Assembly: GCA_019925095.2 (NCBI GenBank)
Contig: CM034401.1
Span: 8,591,838-8,655,837 of the forward strand
DNA: 64,000 nt
Reading direction: 5' to 3'
Source of the DNA: Dendrolimus kikuchii
Lineage: Eukaryota; Arthropoda; Insecta; Lepidoptera; Lasiocampidae
Of this stretch, positions 1 through 11,100 are shown piece after piece (the first letter of the stretch is position 1; the number at the start of each line of letters is the position of its first letter). The notes under the pieces were generated by a model. The model was not told where the DNA came from. It did no database searches and saw only the letters and a list, made by a program, of their open reading frames with translations. The position numbers were made by a program, and so were the translations under genes.

Positions 1-1068
1 CCTGACAACTTAATCTAATCTATAATGTTGTTAAGCAAATAAATAAATTGATTAACTGATTAATTCTAACCTGAAACTTCAAATTTTTATTATGAATACA
101 AATAGGAAAAATATAGATAGAAATAAGATATGGTGTTGAAAGTCCTCGTACCGGAATAGATGACCAATATACACAGATTGTAAGACAATACTTTTCAAAT
201 AATATCAAACAGCTCCAAAGATTATCGGAGGGACTGTAATAAAACATAATAAAAAAACGTTGCTCATAGATACCTAACTGAAAATAAAACTGGCTCAGCA
301 AAACCCCAGCATTAAAGACTCTGCTATAAACTACATAAATTAATTTTATAAGTAGCCGACCATTAAGGCTAAAGATATCAATATAAGCCCTTAACATGAC
401 TGTATAGGTCTCATACTAACTAAATTACATGACGTCGCATCGACAGGTCGCTTAGCAACCGCGCAGACGCCTCGGTAAACCGAGATTAATCCGTGGCACC
501 GTAAAGACAAATTTAATTAGGCTGCCTGTCCTCTCAGCGAATAATATAACATGATATTAACTATAAGCCAAATTTTCTATTATATATTATTTGTTACATA
601 CCAGGCTAATCATTTTTGGGAAATTCGTTAAAACTTTATGAAATTTATATCTAAATTAGAAGGGTTAAAAATCTTAACTAGGTGTGTTGTTGGGGTGTTT
701 CTTGTCTTTTTTCTTCAGTGCAAGTAACAAATTATGAAGTGATGTAAATAGAGTAGCTGATTTAATTCCTGTCTCTTTTAAATAGGACGGTATAGGAGTA
801 AAATTACGTAAATAGATAAATAAACATCGTGATTCTCAGTATATGATTATTATTAAATAGTAACAGAATTAAATATATTTTTATATAATTATAATTAATT
901 TTTAATTCGTAGCAAAGTGTACGATAACGCTACAAGTTACGTTTTATGGGTACCTCAATCATACCATCCTGTTTGTATTATGAAGATTTTAAACAGTTAC
1001 ATGTATGACTCAAAAATGTTTCTTCGACAATACTCGGTTTGAATGATAACTTGAATTTGTAAATATTC
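1..1068. other. AT-rich stretch, nothing recognised
   Basis: No splice-flanked exon, RNA gene or repeat seen. A 125-codon hydrophobic reading frame on the minus strand (20-397) has no recognisable domain and is of a length expected by chance in sequence of this size and AT content. Confidence 0.5.
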
Positions 1069-1459
1069 TGTGAAACTTCTTTAGAATCGTTGTGATTTGG
1101 AAATCGATGAATTGAAAAGGTGACAATAAAAAGAGATAAACACATAAAATTGAAACTTATTTAATTTCAAATAAAACACATTTCTCTTTACCCGCTAGTA
1201 TTAATTTTCGATTTAAATAAAACTTAAAAGATTTCAAATAAATTTTAGCTCTATATGTATACGCATTGAATTTTGAACTTTATGATAGTGACTTAATAGT
1301 GTTATTTAAAATGAATTTTTTGAATTACAATATGTTGCCCGATGTAGGCTAAAGGAATTATACTTATATAAAAGTTAGAAAATAATTATCCGTGAGTATA
1401 TTCTGTGAAGTTTCACTTCTACTGCGTGTGAACTGCACGCACAGACACATAATTTTTTT
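1069..1459 (+). repeat. Dispersed repeat, GTGAAACTTCT family, copy A
   Basis: Starts with tgtgaaacttctttagaatc and ends with gaagtttcacttctactgcg followed by a (CA)-rich tail, so the two ends are near inverted repeats. Related copies in the same orientation lie at 22685-22790, 44836-45210 and 45215-45330. The middle (about 1150-1320) has diverged most. It has no coding capacity. The class (MITE or Helitron-like) is not decided. Confidence 0.65.
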
Positions 1460-1884
1460 AACGTAATCAGTTTTCCCTCTCATATACGTACATTGTGTAG
1501 TAGGTTTTTATGTATGTAAATGGTTTGGAATACGTTCTGCGATAATTTGATAAAAGAGCACGGGTTACAAAAAGTCACCCTTGCATGTAAAATTTAAGAC
1601 AAAATTGCTGTTTTTTATTAACTTAAAGTTTTCTTTGAGATCCGTTCAGTGGCTTCAGAGGCTATGTGGAACAACTTATTCATAGACTAGTTAAGATACA
1701 AATTGACTAATAGACAAAACATCTATAAATGGTTAATTATTACTAGGTATCGTAAGAATAGCAATACATTTAAATTTTGGTGTTTATGTTGACATCACTG
1801 CGAGAAACTTCTGCTTTATTGATAGAGAAAGAATACCGAGCCTTTATTTCATAATTAAAAATTCTTCAGCCCTCAAGATTGTAA
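1460..1884. other. Nothing recognised
   Basis: AT-rich sequence without a supported gene or repeat. Confidence 0.5.
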
Positions 1885-1888
1885 ATAC

Positions 1889-2379
1889 TGTTACGAGTTG
1901 CAGGACTCTAATTAAAATAATGCCGTTGGAATTACTATAGAATTTATTAGAACTATACAAACATGTATAACACAGGTACAAATATAACTGAACACAATCA
2001 GTTCAAACGTAATGCGCGATTCAATGACATGCGCAAAGACCGTCACTATATAGATTATCGAAAGTATACACGTCTTGTCTTCTTAGTGGTTATCGATTAA
2101 CTGCCGATCTCTCCATCGGGCCATTGCTTTATACTGCACCGATACATTACGGCTGCCAACCCGCGTAGATTGGATTTCTAAGAATCAATTCGACACACCT
2201 ATCTAATGACTGCCATAAAAGATGACAATACAGAATGGACTGTTTTTCTAATTACAAATTTTAAACGCAAAGTAAACAAAACAAGACAGTCATAAATAGT
2301 TTCAATGTTATTAGCTCAAACGCCGGCAGGTAGTAAATGTGCTTTGTCTATAGGTATGCAGGTGGCCCAAATTGTAACA
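1889..2379 (+). mobile_element. Solo LTR, copy 1
   Basis: A 491-bp unit that begins TGTTAC and ends GTAACA (TG...CA termini). It is flanked by a 4-bp direct repeat, atac, at 1885-1888 and 2380-2383. A diverged copy in the same orientation lies at 9806-10272 and shares long blocks such as agaatttattagaactatac and gggccattgctttatactg. No primer-binding site or internal coding region follows. Each copy has its own flanking duplication, or nearly so, which fits two independent solo LTRs better than the two ends of one element. Gypsy versus Bel/Pao is not decided. Confidence 0.65.
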
Positions 2380-2549
2380 ATACAATCGTAACGGAATAAT
2401 CACTAACGTCATAATTGCATCACAATGACTTCTTTTCTATAGAAAGGCATACAAAAGCAACTATTATGATGCTATTATGACACGAGTGATAGTCCATTCC
2501 GATACAACTCTAATCTCAAACTTGGGATCCTGAACGATTGCTACTCTCT

Positions 2550-2745
2550 CTTTTATTTCAACTGCTCCCAATAATTTGGAGTCTGCACAATATGTCCTTT
2601 CCTCCCATACTCCTCTACTCTCTCATAACTCCTCTGTTATACTACAAATCATAATGTCATCCGTCACATAATCCATCCATCTCTTTTTTGGCCTTTGCAT
2701 TTGTACTCGTCAATCTTCGACATCATCATCCTGTTCATTTGCAAC
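2550..2745 (-). pseudogene. Non-LTR retrotransposon ORF2 C-terminal fragment
   Basis: Read on the minus strand, the frame contains RPKKRWMDYVTDDIMIC followed by a region resembling DREEW...YCADP. This is the end of the reverse-transcriptase ORF of RTE-like insect LINEs. Two in-frame stops are present and both ends are missing, so it is a dead fragment. The family assignment is from memory of the motif. Confidence 0.65.
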
Positions 2746-2901
2746 GACTGCGACATAAATATACAACTAATGTTGTACATATACATATGCCTCTACTACA
2801 CGTGAGACAATGTTACTGACTGTGTCACACAGGTGTAGCCAAGGATTCAATGCGTTATTTCAAATGTGACATCGTTAATGTCGTTAAACATTGACACACA
2901 C

Positions 2902-2923
2902 ATATATATATATATATATATAA
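2902..2923. repeat. (TA)n microsatellite
   Basis: Uninterrupted alternating AT, about 22 bp. Confidence 0.9.
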
Positions 2924-3460
2924 TACTAATGTAGCTCATTGTTAAAGCGTTATTTTCTGACGTTCTTGGTAAGTCCCATTTGGACATAGTCATTGACACT
3001 AACACTATTGCAGGTGGACCGGGGAATGTATTGCACATTAAGATAGGTGATTATGCAACACAACTATGATAGACTCGACCAAATTATACAGTTCTAGCCG
3101 CGGCGTAATAAAAATATATAATTTTCAGGTGAATTGTCAAAACTAATGAAATACCTATCAACTTAACTGAGACGTAATAGAACTTGGCTATTGTTACCGT
3201 GGCCAAATGGAAATTTTATATCATAATAAAAATGTTACTGTACACTCAGCATAACAATGTAAAGAAGAATTTTTTATTATGTACGACATTTTAATATTAA
3301 GAAAAATACTCTGTAATGCTTATTATGTAATGTTGTAGATATAAAAATGCTTGGGTTTTTATTCCCTAATCGACGTAATTTAATTAATGTAAATTATCAA
3401 GGACATTTTCGTTCAAACAAGTGTATTAAAATACTCTGTCTTTATGTATGGATGGGTGTA
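2924..3460. other. Nothing recognised
   Basis: AT-rich, stops in all frames, no repeat recognised. Confidence 0.5.
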
Positions 3461-3502
3461 GGTGCGTGCGCGAGTGCATGCACGCGCGTGCGCGTGTCTG
3501 TA
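3461..3502. repeat. Alternating purine-pyrimidine GC tract
   Basis: About 42 bp of mainly alternating GT/GC steps (ggtgcgtgcgcgagtgcatg followed by cacgcgcgtgcgcgtgtctg). The pattern is compatible with Z-DNA formation and stands out in the AT-rich surroundings. Confidence 0.7.
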
Positions 3503-3579
3503 CATTGAAAATTTCAACATTCAAGTTCATGTATGCTCGCCATCCGCAGTCTTTTGTTATTTCACGACTTTACTAAGCC

Positions 3580-3658
3580 GTTAGGTGTATATATACTTAC
3601 ACGCATATATACTACACTTCCTTGTCAAATTTCTTCTATATATACATATACACCTAAC
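3580..3658. repeat. Short inverted repeat, possible MITE remnant
   Basis: gttaggtgtatatata at 3580-3595 pairs with tatacatatacacctaac at 3641-3658 across a loop of about 45 nt. No clear target duplication. Confidence 0.5.
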
Positions 3659-4229
3659 AGTTTTTCAGAAAAATGAATGTGACATACAAAGACAAATAGG
3701 AAGACTTGAATAGACAAAACATGCTCAAAAAATTGCGAAGATGATTACATACACTCAAAAACATCAGTATAAATGTTGCTTAAGAAACGATCTCAAAAGG
3801 GCTAGTCCGTGGCTATAATTTTATTATAGTTGAAGCAGATAACTTCCCCTTAGCTAGTGCTGTTGTTGACACAGTTTGTGCGGAGTAAAGCGATCTGATA
3901 ATTATATTTTATAGTTGCTCCTCCGAGTATTTCTTTTAAGATTTTTATGGTTTAACTCGGTCGTTAAACTTGTGTTCTTTTATAGCATTCAGAGCCCAAA
4001 GGTAAAAGGAATACTTGTGATAAGACTTTACTGCCAGTATTTCTTTAAATTTCACTTAAGGCACTCCAACTTGCCACCAATAGTATTACGTACTATAACT
4101 ATAGATACTTAGTATCTGTAGCAGTTTCAGGGAAAGATAGGCATACAATATATTTTGTAGGTTTAGTTCGTAGTTTTGATAACATTTTATTGTTCACCTA
4201 AATCAAAAATAGAAAATAATTCAATGGTT
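3659..4229. other. Nothing recognised
   Basis: AT-rich sequence without a supported gene or repeat. Confidence 0.5.
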
Positions 4230-4345
4230 TTTTAAGGAAAAAATCATGGTCACTAAGACACCCGCATCTCGGTCCAATGACAATATTGTGTTCGAATCCT
4301 TATTAAAGCATCACCTGTATATACCAAATTTTGGTTTTGGAAAAT
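4230..4345 (+). repeat. tRNA-like SINE head, degraded
   Basis: Contains ctcggtccaatgac and gtgttcgaatcc, the latter matching the pol III B box GGTTCGANTCC. The context resembles tRNA-derived SINE heads elsewhere in the window. No clean tail or target duplication. Confidence 0.35.
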
Positions 4346-4559
4346 AAATTAATTGAATTTATTCTATGCAAATGCATAAATAAATATTAATAAATGTGAC
4401 ATACAATATCTTACTCTTGTATTCACTATCTAATTTAATATCGTCTCTAATATAATATCTATAATATTATAAAATTCTAAATATGTCATGTCTATACATT
4501 AAAGTTATTAAAAAAAACTACTGGAATAGACTATATAAAAGGTGGAAAATATGCATGAT

Positions 4560-5100
4560 GATGAGCATGATGTGATGCAATTTTTTTTAGATTTCTTGTC
4601 TGTTTGTCGTTTTGTCATTTTGTTTGTTTGTTGGGGATTCACGTAAAAAACTACTGGGCCAATTTCAATGCGTTTTTCGCTGATAGACAGCTAATTCTTA
4701 GACTTAACTCTGCGCTACTATTTATTCCGGGAAGCTAGCGGAATTTTGTCTAGGAATTATTTAAAATGGCTAGATTAAAAAAAACGATTTCTAATTTGAT
4801 TTTTTACTGATTAATAGCAAATTTAAAGTAAAAAAGTTTGATTTTTTATTCCGGAAATCCCGCGGGAATTTGTCCGGGCGCAGTTTGAAGTTGTTCGGGT
4901 GTATAAAAATTAACTTATTCCGACACAGTCCCCACTAAAACGATAGCTTACATTCTTTTTTCAAGTGCTGCGATATTTTATGTCCCGGGAATCCCGCGAG
5001 AACTTCAAGTCAAGCGTGGACGAAGTCACGGATATATCCTAGCAAGTCTATATAAATGTGCCTATCTCTAATACAAATAATTCATTATATCTATCTGTAT
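4560..5100 (+). repeat. LINE 3'-tail type repeat
   Basis: Contains blocks typical of insect non-LTR 3' regions: tactgggccaatttcaatgc, attccggaaatcccgcggga, tcccgcgagaac and gtggacgaagtcacgg. A related stretch in the opposite direction lies at 23270-23540. It has no coding capacity. The exact family is not determined. Confidence 0.6.
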
Positions 5101-5546
5101 TGTTATACAAGAGTAAAATTATGGTTTAGTTTAAAAAGTGTAAAGTACTGCGTGTGTAAAAGTGTAAAGTATTTGTATGAATGATATGTTTCGCTCTTTG
5201 CTTTAATAGTTATCGTTGAATATTTGAATTATAGAAGAGAGTTTTTTTAAATTAATATCAAAAATTAAATTAATGAAAAAGTAATTGTATCGAAACGAAT
5301 AACATCGTATCTTTTAGAATACATTGTAGATTGACAGAAAAAGTTAGTTGTTTTTGGGGGTTAAAATAACTATTTTCTATCATTTTAATTTTCAAGATGA
5401 CAAACACGTTACTAAAACAAAGAAGCGTGTTCAAAAGATAGAAACAATATTACGATTCATCGAAACAGCCAATGACTGGATCCATGTATGTTTTATTACA
5501 ACATATTTTATTATACGACGTTTTAAATATTAAAGGTGGTTAAAAC
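5101..5546. other. Nothing recognised
   Basis: AT-rich sequence with no supported gene. Confidence 0.5.
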
Positions 5547-5595
5547 AATTAAATATGGCTACTTTGAAGTTATTTCAAAGTTGCCATATTTAATT
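5547..5595. repeat. Hairpin with 22-bp arms
   Basis: aattaaatatggctactttg... pairs with its reverse complement across a 5-nt loop, with one mismatch. A short stem like this may be a MITE relic. There is no evidence of a microRNA. Confidence 0.6.
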
Positions 5596-7194
5596 TTTTC
5601 GCAAAGATCGTTTCTGATCGAACTTCGACGAAATGTTCATAATACAATCGACAAGTTGCTTGCTCGTTCACGTGGGAACTCGTTAAACACGAAAAAATTC
5701 GATCATCGCATAGCTTGTTAAAAGTTTTACTGGGAGAGAGATAGAAAAAAAAACTTTTAATGACCAGATGGATAAGCAGCTATCAAAAAGATATTTTATG
5801 CTAAACGCTCACTTTGTATGCGAAAATAAAATACATATTTATGTTTACAAAAAATAGTGTCTCTCGACACATTGTCGTGAATTAATTAATTACATAATTG
5901 TATGTACATATGACACATTTAAAATAAATTCTAAGACCTATTAGGCACAATATCAGAAATATTGTAATATTTACCCGATATTTGACCCTCAGTTTCTATC
6001 AAATACAAATTTGGATGAATCAATCAATATAAATGTAAAGTTGAATCATTCAATTTATTTGAATACTGTCGTGTTCTTTCAGTTCTGTAACTACTTTTAA
6101 ACCAAATTCATTCAATTTGGTTTATCAGTTTAATATTAGCATTATATAAGATAACAAAGTGTCCTCAGTTGACAGTGAACTAAAAAATATAACGAGCGTT
6201 AAAGCACCTTGCAATGCATCTGTCTATGATTTGAAAATAAATACCAAATCGTAAGTGTTCCGGTAGAAGAGTTAGGCCTACGAAATACTGGGCTAACCCC
6301 ACATCCATCCTCGCACGCAGAATTGCGGAAGTCGTCCGCTTGCAGAAGAGGAAGAAGAAGTCCAAATCCTGCAGAGACAAAGTACTGCATACAGCTAATG
6401 GAACATATAACTGACAAGTTACAGGCGGATTCCAGCTGTATCCACAGCAGAGTATATTACAGAAAATTGCTTTACATTTATTTTATCAGGGATCAAATTG
6501 CTTAGACTACTAGAAGATATAGCCCTTTAATTATATTGTTAGACAGTAAAAATATTACCCAATAATTCCCTAATCAAAGTTCTATAAGAAAGTCTAGTGA
6601 GCTTTCGCCCGTCATTATTTATAACAAAGGTGTGATGAGCTTATAACAAACAGTAGGTATAACTAAACAATAGTTATTCGTGTGTTGCCCTCCTAATGTC
6701 CATTGGCATCAAGATTCAAGACGCCAGCCACCGTCATATGTGGCCACCTGTTGTACGCGCTTCGAATCACAATGAAGGTTTTTGGACAGATATCTAAGTT
6801 AGACTGCTATAAAAAAAGTAACAAAGGTACGTAAGGTACTAACTTTGTAGGCTCAAAGAATAATAAAGTTGCACGTCCTCCATTCTTCACGCGGTATGTC
6901 ACATACCTTGCAAATGGTGTTGTCAAGATTAATCTAAAGTTATATATTTTTTCTGTATGTGAGTAGTTCTCAAAAAAGTACGAAAAACCTGTCTATAATT
7001 AGTATGTCTATTAAACATGTCATTAATAGTATTATATTATAGAATTAGTACTTTTTAAGTACTTTACTTTATTTTTTTATTCACTTTGAGATAAAGAGTA
7101 ACAGTTGTCGAAGTATCCTGAAAATAATAATAATAATCGGCAGACAAACACATATAGTATATATTCAAGCTAAGCTAGGTAACGCTTGTGTTAT
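5596..7194. other. Nothing firmly recognised
   Basis: Several short overlapping reading frames near 6180-6505 occur on both strands. None has a recognisable domain or splice signals, and I treat them as chance. Confidence 0.45.
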
Positions 7195-7359
7195 GGGTAT
7201 ATAAAGGAACACTCTGAGCCTGATCACAGACTCTCAGACAAAAGTAAATAAGGGAAAACTCATTTTACGAAATTTACCATGCCAGGAATCGAACTCGGAG
7301 CCTCTGGGTTTTAGTGAGGTCGGCCGGCAAAGCCTTAGCCCGCTGAACTACAGAGACCG
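7195..7359 (-). repeat. tRNA-derived SINE
   Basis: The minus strand starts ggtctctgtagttcagcggg (A-box-like) and continues to ccgagttcgattcctggcat (B box). The body runs on to a region like aaatgagttttcccttattt. The same SINE type appears at 22230-22400 (+) and 53112-53330 (-). Confidence 0.65.
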
Positions 7360-7433
7360 TCGAAAATCATTCCCTTACCATGTCCCACACTCAATATTAT
7401 AATAATAATACACCATCAAATCATCTTCATATA

Positions 7434-7493
7434 CACGCTCACACACACACACACACGAACACACACACACACACACAGACACACACACGCACA
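7434..7493. repeat. (CA)n microsatellite
   Basis: About 60 bp of CA repeats with a few interruptions (gaac, agac, acgc). Confidence 0.9.
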
Positions 7494-8027
7494 TAAAGTT
7501 TAATTATTTTTATATTTGTAGGTCATTTTCCGCATTTTCGTAACAAATATTTTTAAAACTCTGACAGCCTTTGCTGTCTAGAAGCAATGCAGTTTGTTAC
7601 TAATGATCTCTTAGATCGTATAAGATTAAACTTATAGATAGACGCACATTATATTATTTTATTTACATATTTAATAATAATCAATAAAATAAAAAATAAC
7701 GGCTATAAGCTTATATACGCCAGCGATGTGATGCATGCTATCGCGTCTGCACAATCATGAAGATTTAGATTCTTAGTGCTTATGGGTTTTGGTGGATACT
7801 GCTATAGAGAATATACTCTACGTACGTGTCTACAGATCGCACAGCGGAGACCACGAGATTACTAGGCTCACTCAATACCTTAGTAAGGAGGCGGACGCCG
7901 AGTAACATAAGTATAACAACATAAATAACATCAATAATTTTGTTGACTTGTCCACTGTAGCTTCTAGGTATTTGACTTGACTCAAACACTTAATTTTGAT
8001 TCATACATACATACCTTAGCACAAGTG
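7494..8027. other. Nothing recognised
   Basis: AT-rich, no supported gene or repeat. Confidence 0.45.
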
Positions 8028-8165
8028 GCGACCAAAAAGCTGGGTATACTCGCAAAGGCGAGATAGTACTTCACGTCGGAACAACTGCAGAACTTATGCC
8101 AAGCACAAGTTCAGTTATGCATGGAGTACTGTTTCTCATCTTTGAGACGACTCAGCCAAATACGA
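8028..8165 (+). pseudogene. Non-LTR retrotransposon RT C-terminal fragment (Jockey-like)
   Basis: The plus frame starting at 8028 reads ATKKLGILAKAR, a stop, then YFTSEQLQN and QAQVQLCMEYC. This matches the KLG..xxARRYFT...YKAQVRPxMEYC block found near the end of the reverse-transcriptase domain in Jockey- and CR1-like LINEs. One stop codon and loss of similarity after 8140 show decay. Assignment is by motif memory. Confidence 0.6.
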
Positions 8166-8319
8166 TGGATCTTCACTTGCTGTGATATTGACATACATAC
8201 AACGTTTACTTCAGCTACTTACAATAATCTCTTATACACATGTTTATTATAAGTGCTTTTGCATGACCATTCTTTAAAAATTGCTAATAGTTACCAGGTG
8301 CTAAAGCACGTAATATAAT

Positions 8320-8348
8320 ATAAACATTAGCGCAGCTTAATAGTTGGC
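8320..8348 (+). repeat. tRNA-derived SINE, head part split by a LINE
   Basis: attagcgcagcttaatagtt continues, once the inserted LINE and one target copy are removed, at 9523. It is the 5' part of the SINE whose B box and body lie downstream. Confidence 0.6.
8334..8348 (+). repeat. 15-bp target-site duplication, left copy
   Basis: agcttaatagttggc, identical to 9508-9522. The first a may belong to the LINE tail, giving 14-15 bp. Confidence 0.9.
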
Positions 8349-9507
8349 CGCCTGGTGACCAAAAATGCTGCGCTACTACGTCAAGCGCAGCGAATATTGG
8401 CCGTCAGAGCAATAAGAGGATACCGTACGGTGTCCTTCGAAGTGGCCACACTACTCGCCGGATCCCCCCCATTGGGACCTGGAAGCCAGGGTCCTAGCGT
8501 CGTTGTATACGTGGCGCAAAGAGGCCCTGGCCAGGGGCACCAGACCCGTGCCTCGCGAGATCGAGGCGTGCAGGTCGGAGCTCCACCAGGTTGCCGTGGG
8601 GGTCTGGGAAGGGCGCCTAAGGTGCCCCAGCGCGGGCCCCGCCACCATCCAGGCGGTGAGGCCCGTCCTGCAAGAATGGTTTGGACGAAGTCACGGCACC
8701 CTGACGTTCAGGCTGACACAGGTTCTCACGGGGCATGGTTGCTTCGGGGTGCCACGATTGTGATACGGGCGACGAGGACACGGCGCTGCACACACTCCAG
8801 GAGTGTCCATCCTGGACGGGGCAGCGCCGGGAGCTCGTCGCCCATACCGGATCTGACACCTCGCTCCCGGCCGTGGTACGTACTATGGGCGGGAGCCGCA
8901 CCGGATGGGACGCCGTCTCCTCCTTCTGCGAGCAAGTTATGTTTGCGAAGGAGGAGGCGGAGCGGGAGCGTGAGCGGACCTCCTTGTTCCGCTCCCGCCA
9001 AAGGAGGACGCGCCGGCGGCGGAGGTCGGATATCGACCTTCGGCCGCCGTAAGCGGGTGGCGCGGGTGGAACCCCTTGGGGTATAGGGGTTCTCACTCAC
9101 CCACCCGCACATGCCGTCGAGATGAGAGCGCGAGTGTTCCGCGCGCGTTCATCTCTCTTCCCGTGGGGCGCGTTACAGACCGCCCCACGCCTGGAAGACA
9201 CCGGGTGAGAAGTTTCCCCGGCATTGGAAGAGGCCTAATGAGTGAGGCCCACGCCTGCCAGGGCACGCGGAGTTGGGAATCCCGCTATCCCGTAGCCCTG
9301 GCATAAGGCGCAGGACGGAACACCCAGGGGTTTTAGTGGGTATCCCTAACTGGGGAGTGGCAATAGCGTGGCACCAGTTCTGACTGAGCACGCTAGTGCT
9401 ACCCCCGCTCTGGCGCATCCAACACTCACGGGTCACGAATTATCCCCCTAGGCTTCTGTGTCTTTCGCGGCTTAGTCCTCAAACGAATTTCTCCTGGCTA
9501 AAAAAAA
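8349..9507 (+). mobile_element. 5'-truncated R1-clade LINE insertion
   Basis: A GC-rich block of 1159 bp, sharply unlike its AT-rich flanks, lies between identical 15-bp direct repeats and ends in a run of eight A. It holds the C-terminal end of an R1-type ORF2 (8355-9052), then about 450 bp of 3' UTR. R1 elements usually sit in 28S rDNA, but this copy lies in a SINE, as expected for one of the non-rDNA members of the clade or for an off-target insertion. The perfect target duplication suggests a fairly recent insertion, yet the ORF already has two frame disruptions. Confidence 0.85.
8355..9052 (+). pseudogene. R1-clade ORF2 C-terminus, frameshifted
   Basis: This is the end of the reverse transcriptase/ORF2 protein of a non-LTR retrotransposon. 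Three plus frames join to give a familiar R1-type order. First comes LRQAQRILAVRAIRGYRTVS (about 8370-8440). A frame change at the C run near 8466 leads to SLYTWRKEALARGTRPVP and on to TFRLTQVLTGHGCFG (to about 8750). After a small deletion and a second frame change come CHDCDTGDEDTALHTLQECP (a Cys-Cys-His-Cys zinc knuckle) and an Arg-rich tail, ending at the stop at 9050-9052. The N-terminal endonuclease and the RT palm are missing because of 5' truncation. It cannot encode an active protein. Short reading frames on the other strand here are shadows. Confidence 0.85.
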
Positions 9508-9522
9508 AGCTTAATAGTTGGC
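9508..9522 (+). repeat. 15-bp target-site duplication, right copy
   Basis: agcttaatagttggc, identical to 8334-8348. Confidence 0.9.
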
Positions 9523-9800
9523 GCATTTGTGTCCCAGATTAAAAAGCGTGAGTTCGAACCTTACCCGGAAAGCATGCGCCACTTATGAAGTTTTTTGACC
9601 AAATATGCATATTGTTATATTTATCACGGGCTAACGGTGAAAACATGTGATGAAACCTACACATCGAAATAACCGATGTGTCAAACCCATCAATCCAATC
9701 CGCCTTAGACATGCGTGGCAGATATACAGTCCATTTTCCTATAAACAAGAAGCCCGAGCCCATCTGTGGGATGTTTAGGGGTGTGATTGTTGTAATAATA
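9523..9800 (+). repeat. tRNA-derived SINE, B box and body
   Basis: Continues the head at 8320-8348. It shows a B-box-like gagttcgaacc near 9550, then ggaaagcatgcgcc, aacggtgaaaacatgtgatg and gaagcccgagcccatctgtg. These blocks follow the order of a common lepidopteran SINE (related copies at 26622-26898 and 55980-56200, both minus). Confidence 0.7.
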
Positions 9801-9805
9801 TGTAT

Positions 9806-10272
9806 TGTTACGAGTCACGAGACTCGAATTGAATTGCCGATAGAATTACCATAGAGTTTATTAGAACTATACAAACAACTATAATACAGGTACAAATATA
9901 ACCGAACACAACAAGTCCAAACGGAATGCAGAAGGTCGCAATGCGGTAAAACGCGCAAAGTCCGTCACTTATTAGATTCCTGATTATAGTACACACGTCT
10001 CGCTTCGCTCGTGGTTCTCGCTCGAGTAACTCCTCCCTCAATCGGGCCATTGCTTTATACTGAATGAATTTCCTAGAATCACCTTGTACTTTAAATCCGT
10101 AACACCTGGCTAATGATTACAATGCAAAAATAGGCCCTATGCCAATAAGTAAACAAAAGAAGACAACCATAAAAGAATTTCAATGTTATTAGTTCAAATG
10201 CCGATGGGTAATAAATGTGCTTTGTTTCATATGCAGGTGGATTTTGTGTTTGTCGGGACCTGAGTTGTGACA
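9806..10272 (+). mobile_element. Solo LTR, copy 2
   Basis: A 467-bp unit beginning TGTTAC and ending GTGACA, related over its length to 1889-2379. The flanking 4-mers are gtat and atat (3 of 4 match), a decayed target duplication. The shared blocks keep the same order as in copy 1, with clear divergence. No internal region is present. Confidence 0.6.
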
Positions 10273-10967
10273 ATATTATTATTTATTCATTTCTAGTGTA
10301 AAAAATGAGCGCCATTTTTTTCATCTTCAAGATGACCTTTACCTTTTTAGGATTCTCAATATTTTTTTACGTACACCCTTACAAAATTTTGTTTGGCTAG
10401 TGTAGATTCTGTTTATATACATTGTACAGTGTAGGCCATGTTCAGGAGGTGGCAAACAATGTTATGTTATATGAAATACAGTGTTATTTAGAGTTGTTTA
10501 CCCTCTTCAATGTTATGGGTTTTTACATAAGTACTTTTTTCATTGTTTTAGGGTTACTTGCCAAATTGTAAATAACAGGAGCGTTATAGTTGAATCATGT
10601 TCGTCCCTTCGTCACAGCTATTTTAGTTGGAGTCTGGTTTTGAAAATAAATGTATACATAATTATATATGTCTACCTAAATATAATAAAAAAATAATCTC
10701 AAGAAAATAAATTATTGTATATTTCCCAAATAAATAAATATTATATGAGCTGAACAATTTTGCAATGTTTTTTTGTAAAATAAAGTAAAGGTTTAAGTGA
10801 TAAAAAATCCAGAGTACCTGCATTAGCATTTTGGGCACTGGTTTTGAAAATTGACGAAATATTTTTCAAATTGATATATAAAATAGTTCATAAGTTATGC
10901 CTCCACTAAATTTTAAGTATATAAGATATAATTCAAGATAATAGAAGTTATAAATAGTTTAAAAAAT
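10273..10967. other. Nothing recognised
   Basis: AT-rich sequence without a supported gene or repeat. Confidence 0.5.
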
Positions 10968-11100
10968 GATAGATAGATAGATAACATTTTATTCCACACA
11001 AAAAAACTAAATTTATAATTCAAGGCAATACATTATGCGGCCATATCGCTTAAAGCGATCTTTTCCAAGCAACCTAAGTTACAGAAATTTATAAACTAAT
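10968..11100 (-). repeat. Jockey-like LINE 3' UTR tail
   Basis: Starts with (GATA)n and taacattttattccacac, then gcggccatatcgcttaaagc and gatcttttccaagcaacc. On the minus strand this reads as a 3' UTR ending in AATAAA-like sequence and a TATC tail. Copies: 31765-31880, 39480-39600 and 63025-63125 (minus), 14364-14430 and 50900-51020 (plus). Confidence 0.7.

Noticed and set aside
20..397. 125-codon hydrophobic reading frame on the minus strand
   Set aside because: No domain, signal or splice context; such lengths arise by chance in 64 kb of AT-rich DNA.
5547..5595. microRNA precursor
   Set aside because: Short AT-rich stem with tiny loop and no conserved mature sequence; better explained as a repeat relic.
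8617..9112. Long minus-strand frames (up to 159 codons) opposite the R1-like ORF
   Set aside because: GC-rich shadow frames of the plus-strand LINE protein.
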